Source: Nocardia pseudovaccinii NBRC 100343 (GTDB lineage: Bacteria; Actinomycetota; Actinomycetes; Mycobacteriales; Mycobacteriaceae). From it: DNA of 55,552 nucleotides. Each line of letters begins with the position of its first letter. The stretch's first letter is position 1. The position numbers and the translations under genes were made by a program. The stretch spans positions 1 to 55,552 of the forward strand of contig NZ_BDBY01000155.1 in NCBI RefSeq assembly GCF_001613225.1, given 5' to 3'. Below the pieces are notes generated by a model, which worked only from the letters and a program-made list of their open reading frames with translations, had not been told where the DNA came from and made no database searches. Shown one piece after another: positions 33,711 to 42,708 of the stretch.

Positions 33711-34975
33711 CCTACGAGGACTACCAGCGCCGCGTCATCGAGGCCCAAGAGCAGTGGAACCAGGACCGCGACTGGATCTACAAAACAGAATCGGGCTACA
33801 ACGGTTTCGACGGCGAGACGCAACCGCCGCACATCACCACTCCGGACAGCTACGACCATCTCACCCTCGAGCAAATGCAGACCGCCGTCTCGGCGATGAA
33901 ACCGAAACTCGTCGATGACGCGGTCACCATGTGGGCGAATATCGGCGCGGACCTGACCGGCACCTTCGAGGTCTTCAAGCGCGAATTCAGTCGCACCATC
34001 ACCGGCCAGAACGGTCACACCGGATGGACCGGTGCCGCAGCACAGGCAGCCACCACCGCGGTGAACAACTACTACGACAAGTCCGCCCCGCTGGCGCAGG
34101 CAGCCACACTGACCAGTCTCAAGCTCTCGGAAATGAAGACCGGCCTGGAGCAGACCCAGACCTTGATGCCGGGCCTGACCGAGCGCCCGGATATCGCGGG
34201 AAAGACGCTACCCAAAGACGGCGTCATGAAGACCGGCGAATACACCAGCACCGAGGCCGAGCAAGAGGGGCGCAGAATCCTGCGCACGGTTTACGGCCAG
34301 GTCGCGGGCCAGACAGATGTCGGTGTCCCCTACATGCCCACCGCGCCGACGATCACCGATGGCCCCGGCCCGGCCACCCCGGGCCGTGATCCCGGTGGCT
34401 CACAGGGACTTTCAGGTTCCGATGACGGTTCCTCGGGTTCCGGTGGCGACGGCTCGGAGGGCTCGGGCAACCAGGGCCAGGATTCGGTCCAGCCGACGGG
34501 CGCCGACGAATCCACAACCCCGTCGACGACATCACCGGACGCCACCACCGCCGCCAGCACCACGCCCCAAAGCGCAACTGCGACAACGCAATCCGCCCAT
34601 CCAACGACCGCGACCCCGAGCACGCCCACCCCGGGCCTCAACACGCCCGGCATCGGAACCACCACCGGCCGCCCAACCGGCACCCCAGGCACCACCCAGG
34701 GCAGCCCCGGCCGCAGCCTCACCGGCACACCAGCGACCGCGACGACCACAGCCGCCGCAACCACCCGCCAGAGCACCGCGACAACAGGCCGCTCCGGCAT
34801 GTCCGGCATCGGCGCCCCCGGCCAGAGCAAGTCCAACGACGAAGACCGCAAAAAGGGCATCCCCGACTACCTCATCACCACCGAACACGGCCAAGAACTA
34901 ACGGGCCTGGACTCCCCGCCCAAAACCGTTCCCCCAGTGATCGGCGCAGACCACGACAGTGAATCCCGCTACTAG
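33707..34975 (+). CDS. PPE-like type VII secretion substrate
   Basis: A 422-residue protein. Residues 1-210 are helical with a W-x-G turn (GHTGWTGAAAQAA, Trp107) and the extended hairpin of PPE/EspB-like substrates. Residues 215-400 are a Pro/Gly/Ser/Thr-rich, low-complexity tail (TTSPDATTAASTTPQSAT). It is predicted to be exported by an ESX machine with the preceding helical protein and to be recognised in the cytoplasm by the EspG-type chaperone encoded next. No catalytic domain is seen. The long Thr/Pro tail may be a surface-exposed spacer. Confidence 0.75.
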   Translation: MTYEDYQRRVIEAQEQWNQDRDWIYKTESGYNGFDGETQPPHITTPDSYDHLTLEQMQTAVSAMKPKLVDDAVTMWANIGADLTGTFEVFKREFSRTITGQNGHTGWTGAAAQAATTAVNNYYDKSAPLAQAATLTSLKLSEMKTGLEQTQTLMPGLTERPDIAGKTLPKDGVMKTGEYTSTEAEQEGRRILRTVYGQVAGQTDVGVPYMPTAPTITDGPGPATPGRDPGGSQGLSGSDDGSSGSGGDGSEGSGNQGQDSVQPTGADESTTPSTTSPDATTAASTTPQSATATTQSAHPTTATPSTPTPGLNTPGIGTTTGRPTGTPGTTQGSPGRSLTGTPATATTTAAATTRQSTATTGRSGMSGIGAPGQSKSNDEDRKKGIPDYLITTEHGQELTGLDSPPKTVPPVIGADHDSESRY

Positions 34976-35422
34976 TGCCGTGCCCACTCGGTTGCCCCAC
35001 CACCAACGCGCCCGATACCAGACTCCCGCACACCAATTCGCACGCCACGCACGAATTCGCGGGCCAATAACATGCACGCCGTGCAAACTGCTCCGTCCAG
35101 ATAAGCTGCCGCACTATCCGGTCCGGCTCGCTCGTCGAGCGCAGTCGAAACGCGGCATGAAACGCCCAGCGACACCGCCATACGACTGCGCTCGACGGAT
35201 CTCGATACCTCAGAAGCTAGCTGGACGCAGCGCCGGTCGGTATCGGCGCTGTACAGGAATCTGTGCGCGACAACAGTTTCAGCGAAACCAGTTGCGCGGC
35301 AAACGAATCAGCACGCGGTGGCAGCATCAGCGAGACAACGTAGGAGGCGCGCGGATCGATGCGCGACAGCAGCGCGAGCGAGGCCGGGCGGCGGAGCTGA
35401 CGGACTGAGATAAGCGCAGGGA
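34976..35422. other. Intergenic region between PPE-like and EspG genes
   Basis: 447 bases without a convincing gene. Short frames lack ribosome binding sites and family resemblance. The second half is rich in repeated CGACA/CAGC words but has no clear unit length. A promoter for the EspG gene may lie here, but none is obvious. Confidence 0.5.
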
Positions 35423-36268
35423 ATGGCAACGGGCGAAGGCGGCGGAGTGGGCATGGACAGCAGGACGGCGGTCGGCAGTGGCGATGGGGTGGGTAGGCAC
35501 AGGCTCACCGGACTGGAGTTCGAAATCCTTTGCGCCGCATACGGTCGCGACCGCCTGCCCTATCCACTGCACTATCGCACCGACATCGCCGACTTCGATG
35601 AGCTGAAGCGCCACCGGGAGGCCGCCGTCAGTTCCCTGCTCGCCAAGTACTCACCCGAACTCGAACGCGCCATCGAGGTGTTACTAGAGCCGGATGTCCG
35701 TGTCGAGTCGAAGGGATTCGGGGGTGCCGATCTGTCGCACACCTACCGGTTCCACGGCGCGATCCGTGCTCATGCCGGTGCCGCCCTGCACCAATTCCCC
35801 GGCCCGAATCCGGACACCGGCGGCGATGTTCTCGTAACCTATTGCACCGCAGAGCAAGTCGCCCGCTACGCAGTGGCCGCGTTACCCGCGTGCGGACCCG
35901 GCACCCACCCGCCGTTGGAGATCCGCCGCGCGGAAATCATCGCCGAGCGCGACCGCCACATCCGCCGCGCCCACGACCTCAGCCCAATCGACCAGCTCGA
36001 CCGCATCTTCCAGCGCCCCCGTTCCGCCTTCGGCGAAATAACCATCTGCCCCGGCCCAGCCCTCGACGCACGCCCTACCCCGGCCCGCGGTTTCTGGTGG
36101 ATGGACTACCCCGACGGCCGCTACTACGTGAAACCCGGCGACCCGATCATCGCCAAACCCATAGCCCCCCACGCCATGTCCACCGAAATCCACCGCCTCA
36201 CCACCCTCACCCAGCGCTACCACCACGAAGACCGCGAACACGACGAATACCTCCGCACCCGCCACTGA
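35423..36268 (+). CDS. EspG-family ESX secretion chaperone
   Basis: A protein of about 281 residues resembling EspG, the cytoplasmic chaperone that binds PPE proteins and delivers them to the ESX secretion machine. It shows HRLTGLEFEILCAAYGRD at the N-terminus, a central FHGAIRAHAGAALHQFP strand pair and a C-terminal GFWWMDYPDGRYYV (RGFWW region) typical of actinobacterial members. ATG 35423 or ATG 35453 may be the start, and the second has GGAG upstream. It lies downstream of the PPE-like gene, its likely client. The C-terminal coding sequence is strikingly C-rich. Confidence 0.85.
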   Translation: MATGEGGGVGMDSRTAVGSGDGVGRHRLTGLEFEILCAAYGRDRLPYPLHYRTDIADFDELKRHREAAVSSLLAKYSPELERAIEVLLEPDVRVESKGFGGADLSHTYRFHGAIRAHAGAALHQFPGPNPDTGGDVLVTYCTAEQVARYAVAALPACGPGTHPPLEIRRAEIIAERDRHIRRAHDLSPIDQLDRIFQRPRSAFGEITICPGPALDARPTPARGFWWMDYPDGRYYVKPGDPIIAKPIAPHAMSTEIHRLTTLTQRYHHEDREHDEYLRTRH

Positions 36269-36297
36269 ACCGGCCCACGCCGCCATGGCTGAGACCG

Positions 36298-36449
36298 TAG
36301 GATCCGGGGCCCAGCAAGTACGTCAAGGGCTCGTAGTGGGTCGGTCGCCCCGAGGCGGAGGTGGAAGCCACGCTCGAGCGGCTGCAGGAGAACGGCGGCC
36401 ACTACAGCACAACGAAAAACGGGAAATCCGGTGCGTTCGGACGTCCCGC
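36298..36449 (+). pseudogene. Relic of the ppa 3' end with its terminator
   Basis: The stretch AAGTACGTCAAGGGCTCG, then GTGGGTCGGTCG, then CGGCTGCAGGAGAACGGCGG repeats the end of ppa (from about 19950), with scattered changes, a TAG in place of a Glu codon and a small deletion. After it, a decayed form of the ppa terminator hairpin follows (36417-36449). It is in the same orientation as ppa, about 16.3 kb away, so it forms a direct repeat around the accessory region. Confidence 0.85.
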
Positions 36450-36467
36450 TTCTCGATCTCATTCGAC

Positions 36468-36686
36468 TCAGTAGTAGATGTAGAGCTCCCAGCCGTTGTA
36501 GGTCTGGACGCACTTCCAGTAGTTGCCGCCGGTTCTGGGCGAGGCGCCGTCCGCGGCACACGCCTTGGAGGTGGCGTAGGTGCCGTAGTAGTAGCCGGTG
36601 GCTGCCGACGCGGTCGCTGCCGTCGACACCCCGGCGACGGCGGCGGCGGAGAGAAGACCGGCCGCGATGATGGACTTGATTCGCAT
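36468..36686 (-). CDS. Small secreted protein
   Basis: A 72-residue precursor. The Sec signal peptide is clear: MRIK, a hydrophobic core, then a likely cleavage after ATASAA. The mature part of about 43 residues (ATGYYYGTYATSKACAAD ...) is rich in Tyr and has two Cys that could form a disulphide (KACAAD and YWKCVQ). AGGAGTG lies just before ATG 36686. No family recognised. Size and composition allow a small exported effector, inhibitor or surface protein. It converges on the ppa relic, whose hairpin may serve as its terminator. Confidence 0.8.
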   Translation of the reverse strand: MRIKSIIAAGLLSAAAVAGVSTAATASAATGYYYGTYATSKACAADGASPRTGGNYWKCVQTYNGWELYIYY

Positions 36687-36943
36687 TCCACACTCCTGAA
36701 GCGAGGTTGATTGATTACCTCACCTACGGTAGGGACAGCTAATCTCCAGCACAGCCAACCCTAGGGCTCGGACAACCGCCCCCTGGGGCAATTCCACCTA
36801 CTCCACCCTGTGTCCGGACGGGTTCGGTACGCCGCCGCCGGGACCAGGATGCCGCCATCGACGCGCGCATGGAAAAGCCCAGTGCCGTAAGAGCATTCGG
36901 CTGCGCAAGATAGGTGCGAACGGAAACCGACACTGCCGAAAGT

Positions 36944-37467
36944 TCAGAATTCGATGCGTTCCAGCCAGGTCGTGAGCACGGACAAATCCCCGGAAATCTG
37001 CAACCGTGGGCTGTCGGCCGGGATCCGGCTCAGCGACAGGAGCAACAGTTCCACGGCCGTACGGTGAACCGTCAGCAATGCCGGTTCACCGGCTGTCGCC
37101 GATGGCGATCGTGTCGCCGGGTCGGACAATTGTCCAGCTGTCAATGTCCGCAACCCAGTCGATATTGTCGATCACCGATCGCGCATCGGCTCGCAGCCAT
37201 CGGTCGGTCTCATCCATCTCGCGTGACCGACGGATATCGGGAACCTGCTGGAATTCCAGGAATTCGGTGGCCCGGTCGGCGATCATCGCTGCGGCCCAAC
37301 GGTTTCCACCGCCGAATTCGACTGCACAGCTTCGATTCGATGAGCGTTGGTCGAACTCCGCTGGCGGGACTGAGCGCCTCGCTGCCCGCGGTCGACAACC
37401 CGGTGCGCTCGAGCACAACGGCGGGCGCAGTTTCTTCGTCCGGTCTGTCGGTGGTCGCCGATACCAT
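36944..37467 (-). pseudogene. Frameshifted gene of unknown function with N-terminal repeat
   Basis: On the minus strand three frame segments join into one plausible protein. The first is MVSATTDRPDEE with VLERTGLSTAG (from 37467). The second is NRSCAVEFGGGNRWAAAM and on to DSWTIVRPGDTIAIGDS (about 37330-37095). The third is GEPALLTVHRTAVELLLL to the end TTWLERIEF (to 36944). Each switch needs a small frameshift. The middle and last parts look like real coding sequence. The first contains a short repeat also found at the C-terminus of the MFS gene at 40.3 kb. Family unknown. Confidence 0.5.
37340..37425 (-). repeat. Short in-frame repeat, type C, copy 1
   Basis: Read on the minus strand, GTGCTCGAGCGCACCGGG and TTGTCGACCGCGGGCAGCGA match the block at 40400-40450 over about 37 bases with only a few changes, in the same reading frame (VLERTGLSTAG). 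Ends are not defined. Confidence 0.55.
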
Positions 37468-37503
37468 TGCGCCACTTGCGAACAACGATCGGTCGGAGGG
37501 GCC

Positions 37504-40200
37504 ATGCACAGTATCAAGAGGGCTGACGCGCAGGCCGATGCGATGGTGCAGGCCGAGGAGTGTTTCGTATGGCCGAAGGCGTGGCGCACGCGCGTCCATC
37601 CTCGGAATGGTGGAGTCACGGGGCCGCGGATCGAGGTCGATCCCACTGCCGTGGCACGGGTCGACAGTTGGCGGACCGCCGCGGAAGGCTGGATAGCGGA
37701 AGTAGTCGCGCACAGCGACAGTGACGCGCGCCTGGTTGCGGCGGCTCGTGCCGCACTGGGTGGGGAGAGTTCTCCGCTGGGCGCCGCGGTGCTCGCGAGA
37801 GTGGCCATCAACAAGGCGGGGGTCTGGGACTCGGCACTGATCCCGGTCGTCGACTACTGGGTTGTCACCCACGGCCTCCCGTTCGCTGCGGCGGCACTCG
37901 TGGAACTGTTCGATCTCACCATGGGCTGGGATATTTCGCGCCAGACCGTGATCCGCAGCGTTGCGGTGCTGGGTGACGGCGACGCCGCCGGTTGGTCGAG
38001 TTCCTTACGCCCCGCTGCCGATCATCTGCGGAGCATGGTGGCGCGCTGCGAGGCCGAACGCTACCGGGAGATTGTCGCGGCGCTGGCATCGCATCGGCAT
38101 AGTCCGAGGCAGCGGGTAGCCGCGTCTTACCTGGTGCCGACGGAAAGTGCGTGGGTCGATGAGTGCTGCGCCGACCCTGGTGCCAGTGCTCGTGACGACC
38201 TCACCATGCAGTCGATGTTGTATTGCTCCGTTGGGTCCGCGGAGCAACTCGACGCCGCCCGGCGGTCCGTAGGGTCGTTCTGGTGGTACAGGACGCGGAT
38301 CGAGTTCGTTGCCACCGTCGTCGACGGTGTCGGCACCTCAGCCGCGTGCTTCTTTGCCGAGGCTCTGGACGGTTGGGCCGACGCGTCCACTCGGAAACTC
38401 ATGCTCAATGCCTTGGTGGAGCTTCCATCGGACGAAGCGTTCGGCGCCATGCTCGCACGGCTGGACCAGCCGCACGTACCGGCCGCGCTACTCGAGGCGA
38501 TGCGCCGGTATCCGTTGCGGGCGTTGCGGTTACTGGCCGAGCCGGTGGACTCATCGTGCCAGGCGGCGGCGACCAGTCAGCTGTTGACAAGTCACGTCAT
38601 GGCGAACCGCGATCTGCTCGAGATGGTATCGCCGATGTTGAGCGAGGCGGCCCGCGAGCGTGTCGGTGCGATTGCTCAGCAGCATGTCCGAATAGCCGAC
38701 GCTCCAGTCGAATTGCTCCCGAACGCGTTGACCGACCCGGTGTGGAAGAGCCAGCCCAAAGTCGGCGTCTGGGTCGATCCGTCCGCGCTGCCACAGATCC
38801 TGCTGGCCGAGCGAGATCGGGCGCTTCCGGTCACCGAGGTGACCAATCTGGTCAGGGCACTGTCGTTGTCGAAGACCGCGTTGCACGAGACAGTTGTGGC
38901 CGTCAAGGTGGAGTGCGACCGCGCGTCACTGGCCGAGTTCGGGTGGGCACTGTTCGAGCGTTGGCGACTGGCTGGTTCGCCTGCTGCGGACAACTGGGCA
39001 CTGGCCGTGCTCGCCTGGATCGGCGACGACGAGACGGTGCGCAGACTGACGCCGATCATCCGAGCGTGGCCGGGCGAAGGCGGCCACCATCGCGCAGTCG
39101 CAGGTCTCGATGTGCTGGCCGGGATCGGTACCGAGACTGCACTGATGCACCTGCACGAAACAGCACAGCGGGTGAAGTTCAAAGCACTGAAAACCCGCGC
39201 TGGCGAGAAAATCGCCGAGGTTGCCGCAGGCCTGGGCCTTACCGGAGAACAGCTGTCCGATCGGCTGGTGCCTGACTTCGGCCTCGACGCGCAGGGCCGG
39301 ACGGTCATCGATTACGGGGCTCGCCGCTTCACCGTCGGGTTCGACGAGCAGCTCCGTCCGTTCGTCGTCGACCAGGACGGCAAGCGTCGCAAGGATTTAC
39401 CGGCACCTGGTGCCCGCGACGACACGGCACTCGCCGCGGCCGAGCGCAAGCGGTTCGCGGATCTGAAGAAGTCGGTTCGAACCGTTGCGTCCTACGAGAT
39501 CCGAAGGCTCGAATCGGCGATGGTCACGCAACGGTCGTGGACGCGAAGGGAGTTCCAGGATCTTTTCCTGCGGCATCCCCTGATCAAGCATCTGACCGAA
39601 CGACTGGTGTGGACATGCGAGATCGAAAGCGTCGTCACCGCCTTTCGAACTGCCGAAGACGGGACGTTCACCGACGTCGACGACGACAGCTGGATCATGC
39701 CTGACGTAGCACAGATCCGCATCGCGCATCCGGTCACGGTCGGCGACATCGAGATGCGGCGATGGTCAGAGTTGTTCGCCGACTATCAGATCCTGCAGCC
39801 GTTTGCGCAATTGGGCCGAGAAGTGTACGCGCCCACAGCAGCTGAGGCGGGTGGGTCGCGACTGCCCCGTTTCGAAGGTGTCACGGTCCCCGTCGGGAGA
39901 GTATTGGGGCTCACACGACGGGGCTGGGACCGTGGCGCGCCCCTGGACAACGGGGTTGAGCGCTGGATCTCCCGTCAGGTCGCACCCGACGCCCACCTCG
40001 TAATCGCGTTGGCCCCGGGTATCGCTGTCGGCATGGTGAATGAACTCGGGGATCAGACGCTCGAGACGGTATGGCTGGACAAGGCGCCAGGCGACCACTG
40101 GCCGAGCAGGGAGTACCCGCTCCGGATGGGCGCACTCGATCCGATCATCGCCTCAGAGGTGCTCGCGGACCTTGCGGAGCTGACCGACGGGTTCAACTGA
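37504..40200 (+). CDS. DUF4132 domain protein
   Basis: An 898-residue soluble protein. The first about 560 residues are HEAT-like helical repeats, and the DUF4132 core follows: KKSVRTVASYEIRRLESAMV, then TQRSWTRREFQDLFLRHPLI, RLVW, and a strand-rich end with WSELFADYQILQPFAQLGRE. The family includes E. coli MolR-like and WGR-associated proteins and has no agreed biochemical function. The WGR domain is absent here. ATG 37504 is chosen because GGAGGGG precedes it. The frame is open further upstream without coding character. The gene is divergent from the frameshifted gene at 36944-37467. Confidence 0.85.
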   Translation: MHSIKRADAQADAMVQAEECFVWPKAWRTRVHPRNGGVTGPRIEVDPTAVARVDSWRTAAEGWIAEVVAHSDSDARLVAAARAALGGESSPLGAAVLARVAINKAGVWDSALIPVVDYWVVTHGLPFAAAALVELFDLTMGWDISRQTVIRSVAVLGDGDAAGWSSSLRPAADHLRSMVARCEAERYREIVAALASHRHSPRQRVAASYLVPTESAWVDECCADPGASARDDLTMQSMLYCSVGSAEQLDAARRSVGSFWWYRTRIEFVATVVDGVGTSAACFFAEALDGWADASTRKLMLNALVELPSDEAFGAMLARLDQPHVPAALLEAMRRYPLRALRLLAEPVDSSCQAAATSQLLTSHVMANRDLLEMVSPMLSEAARERVGAIAQQHVRIADAPVELLPNALTDPVWKSQPKVGVWVDPSALPQILLAERDRALPVTEVTNLVRALSLSKTALHETVVAVKVECDRASLAEFGWALFERWRLAGSPAADNWALAVLAWIGDDETVRRLTPIIRAWPGEGGHHRAVAGLDVLAGIGTETALMHLHETAQRVKFKALKTRAGEKIAEVAAGLGLTGEQLSDRLVPDFGLDAQGRTVIDYGARRFTVGFDEQLRPFVVDQDGKRRKDLPAPGARDDTALAAAERKRFADLKKSVRTVASYEIRRLESAMVTQRSWTRREFQDLFLRHPLIKHLTERLVWTCEIESVVTAFRTAEDGTFTDVDDDSWIMPDVAQIRIAHPVTVGDIEMRRWSELFADYQILQPFAQLGREVYAPTAAEAGGSRLPRFEGVTVPVGRVLGLTRRGWDRGAPLDNGVERWISRQVAPDAHLVIALAPGIAVGMVNELGDQTLETVWLDKAPGDHWPSREYPLRMGALDPIIASEVLADLAELTDGFN

Positions 40201-40310
40201 GCCAGGAATCGCGCTTGCCTCACCTCGAAAGGTGGCAGCCCACCTGTGAACAGACGGCGAGCACGACGACTGCGCCCGGCACCGAGCGGCACCGGGCGCG
40301 TCCGCCGGAC

Positions 40311-42116
40311 TCACACCGAACCAGCGGCGCCCGTCGACTTCGGTCCCGAACCATTGGTCGAAGCCAGGGCATCCACCGTGTCCTCGGACGGACTCGAGGT
40401 TTCGCCGCCCGCGGTCAACAGCCCGGTGCGCTCGAGCACATCCGGCCCGGCACCGTCGGCCGCGGTATCCCCCTTGGCCGCCTCGATACCGCCGACCGTA
40501 CGCAGCGGCACTTCCTTCCAGAACAGCACCAGGATCAGCCCGAGCAGTGCCATGCCGGTCACCGACAGGAGCACCGTCGACATCGATTCCGCGAAACCGA
40601 CCTTGAACGGCCGCGCCAGTTCCGGGCTGAGCTGCTGCACAATCGAGCTGTCCTTCAGCACCCCACCGGCAGCCGAAGTATCCTGCGCGAGTAGACCTTT
40701 CGCGAGCGCCGCGTCGGCGGGATTGCTGCTCTGCGCTGCCTCGACCACCGCATGCTGGAAGGCCGGATCGGTGGCCGCGGACTTCATCTCGGTGGAGATA
40801 TTCGGCGTCAACTGCGCGAAGAGGATCGAAAGGAATACCGCGACACCCATTGTGCCGCCGATCTGCCGGAAGAAGGTCGCGGCGGCGGTGGAGACGCCCA
40901 TATCCTTGGGCGGCAACGCATTCTGTACCGCTATGGTGAGCGGCTGCATGAGATTGCCGAGTCCGAAGCCGGTGGCGGCCATGAAGATCATCGCGACCCA
41001 CAGTGGACTGTCGGCGTTCACGAAGTGCAGCAGGAACAGGCCCAGCGTCAACATGGTCGCGCCGATGAGCGGGAAGATCCGGTAACGACCGGTACGCGAG
41101 ATCAGCTGGCCGGACACGACCGAGCCGGTCATCATCCCGAGCACCATCGGCAGCATCTGCAGACCCGCCAGCGTCGGACTGGATCCCCGCACCACCTGCA
41201 GGTACTGCGGCAGCAGCGAAATACCGCCGAACATCGCCGAACCGACCACGACCGAGATCACCACGCCGAGCGCGAAGGTCTTATTGGCGAACATCCGCAG
41301 CGGAATCAGCGCCTTATCCTTCATCGCCTTCTCGACCAGCACGAATCCGATGACGCCGAGCACACCGATCACATAACAGAGGATGGATCGTCCACTGCCC
41401 CAACCCCATTCGCGCCCCTGCTCGGCAACGATGAGCAGCGGCACCAGTCCGATCGCCAGCACGAGCACACCCCACCAGTCGACCCGGTCGGTGGAATGCG
41501 GCCGCTTCGGCAGCTCGAGCACCCTGGAGACGACGCCGAGCGCGACCAGGCCGATCGGCACGTTGACGAGGAAGACCCAGCGCCAGCCGCTGATCCCGAG
41601 GATGCTGTCCTGCCCGGCCAGCACACCGCCGAGCACCGGGCCGATCACGCTGGAGGTGCCGAATACCGCGAGGAAGTAGCCCTGGTACTTGGCGCGTTCA
41701 CGCGGGCTGACGATATCGCCGAGGATGGTCAGCGCCAGCGACATCAGGCCGCCCGCACCGAGTCCCTGGAATGCGCGGAATGCCGCGAGCTCGTACATCG
41801 ACTGCGCCATCGTGCACAGCAGCGAACCGACCACGAAGATCGAGATCGCCGCCATGAAAAAGGGCTTGCGGCCGAACATATCGGACAACTTGCCGTACAG
41901 CGGCGTCGCGAGCGTCGCGGTGATCAGGTAGGCAGTGGTCGCCCATGCCTGCATCGAGTAGCCGTCGAGATCGTCGGCGATGGTGCGGATCGCGGTGGAG
42001 ACGATTGTCTGGTCCAGCGCCGCGAGCAGCATGCCGAGCAGCAGACCGCTCATGATGGTCAGGATCTGTCTGTGGGTGAAACCGGTGGGCTCCGCCACGG
42101 TGGCCGGTGCGGTCAC
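40311..42116 (-). CDS. MFS drug:proton antiporter, DHA2 (EmrB/QacA) family
   Basis: A transporter of about 601 residues with 14 predicted membrane spans. The DHA2 signature MLLAALDQTIVSTAIRTIA lies in span 1, LYGKLSDMFGRKPFF is the loop 2-3 motif, and FGTSSVIGPVLGG lies in span 5. It should export hydrophobic compounds in exchange for protons. The C-terminal about 60 residues are hydrophilic and extend past the last span. They carry a short repeat peptide (VLERTGLLTAG) also seen at 37.4 kb. GTG 42116 overlaps the stop of the MarR regulator (GTGA), so it is expressed from the regulator's promoter and probably induced by its ligand. Confidence 0.9.
   Translation of the reverse strand: MTAPATVAEPTGFTHRQILTIMSGLLLGMLLAALDQTIVSTAIRTIADDLDGYSMQAWATTAYLITATLATPLYGKLSDMFGRKPFFMAAISIFVVGSLLCTMAQSMYELAAFRAFQGLGAGGLMSLALTILGDIVSPRERAKYQGYFLAVFGTSSVIGPVLGGVLAGQDSILGISGWRWVFLVNVPIGLVALGVVSRVLELPKRPHSTDRVDWWGVLVLAIGLVPLLIVAEQGREWGWGSGRSILCYVIGVLGVIGFVLVEKAMKDKALIPLRMFANKTFALGVVISVVVGSAMFGGISLLPQYLQVVRGSSPTLAGLQMLPMVLGMMTGSVVSGQLISRTGRYRIFPLIGATMLTLGLFLLHFVNADSPLWVAMIFMAATGFGLGNLMQPLTIAVQNALPPKDMGVSTAAATFFRQIGGTMGVAVFLSILFAQLTPNISTEMKSAATDPAFQHAVVEAAQSSNPADAALAKGLLAQDTSAAGGVLKDSSIVQQLSPELARPFKVGFAESMSTVLLSVTGMALLGLILVLFWKEVPLRTVGGIEAAKGDTAADGAGPDVLERTGLLTAGGETSSPSEDTVDALASTNGSGPKSTGAAGSV
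40371..40450 (-). repeat. Short in-frame repeat, type C, copy 2
   Basis: Encodes VLERTGLLTAGGE in the cytoplasmic tail of the MFS protein. It matches the block at 37340-37425 over about 37 bases in the same orientation and frame relative to the host gene. The similarity fades after the Gly-Glu codons. Confidence 0.55.
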
Positions 42117-42619
42117 GAATCGTTCTCCGTCCGAAGGTCGTAAAGGTTGTGGTCTTGGCGGATGGCCGCGATCATGGCGGGCTTGGCCTGCTCGTAGTCG
42201 TCGACGAACTTCCGCAGCAGCCCGGCGAAGGTGGCCCGGTCCTGCGGCGTCCAAGCCGCCATCACCCGGGTCAGATTTTCGTGTCGACGCCTGCGGATCC
42301 GCTCGGCGACTTCCCGGCCGCGCTCGGTGACGACCAGCACGGTGGCGCGACCGTCATTGCGATCGGCCTGCCGCTCGACCAGCTTCCGTTCGACCAGATG
42401 GGCGATGTGCCGACTGACCGTCGACGCATCCGAATGCACCGCGTCGGCGAGTGCGCCCGAGCGCATCGGCCCGTCGCAGAGCAACCGGAACAGAATCGCG
42501 AAGGCCGCGGGATCCACGCCGTCCCGGCTGCGCAACTGCGCCGCGGTCCGATCGCGCATTCGCTGCAGCCGGGTGAGCTGAATCGCGATCACCTCGACCG
42601 ACAGCCCGTCCTCATCCAC
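42113..42619 (-). CDS. MarR-family regulator of the MFS gene
   Basis: A MarR-type winged-helix protein of about 168 residues. The DNA-binding region reads SGALADAVHSDASTVSRHIA, then LVERKLVERQADRNDGRATV at the wing. It presumably represses its own operon, which includes the MFS exporter, and lets go when a phenolic or drug-like ligand binds. GTG 42619 is chosen because AAGGGGAG sits 4 bases upstream. A TTG start at 42643 would include this ribosome binding site in the coding sequence. A palindrome lies 22 bases upstream. Confidence 0.88.
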   Translation of the reverse strand: MDEDGLSVEVIAIQLTRLQRMRDRTAAQLRSRDGVDPAAFAILFRLLCDGPMRSGALADAVHSDASTVSRHIAHLVERKLVERQADRNDGRATVLVVTERGREVAERIRRRRHENLTRVMAAWTPQDRATFAGLLRKFVDDYEQAKPAMIAAIRQDHNLYDLRTENDS

Positions 42620-42640
42620 TCGACTCCCCTTTACTTGCGT

Positions 42641-42654
42641 CAATCAATTAGTTG
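42641..42654. promoter_or_regulatory. Probable MarR operator
   Basis: CAATCAATTAGTTG is an imperfect palindrome (CAA..AATT..TTG) just upstream of the MarR start and within AT-rich sequence. TTGCGT/TTGCGT-like words flank it. This matches the general form of MarR operators. Confidence 0.5.
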
Positions 42655-42708
42655 CGTGATACAAGTATGTGTGCGAGCCAACGGCTAGGGCAAGCGAATA
42701 TGCGGCCT

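Noticed and set aside
20066..36449. A classical integrative element with integrase and att sites
   Set aside because: No integrase, excisionase or relaxase was found between ppa and its relic, so I report only the direct repeat and not a named element.
36285..36710. 141-codon plus-strand frame over the ppa relic and the secreted-protein gene
   Set aside because: It joins the ppa relic to the antisense of a gene with a clear signal peptide and ribosome binding site.
38223..39275. 350-codon frame inside the DUF4132 gene
   Set aside because: Arg-rich frame in another phase of a recognised gene, with no ribosome binding site or family resemblance.
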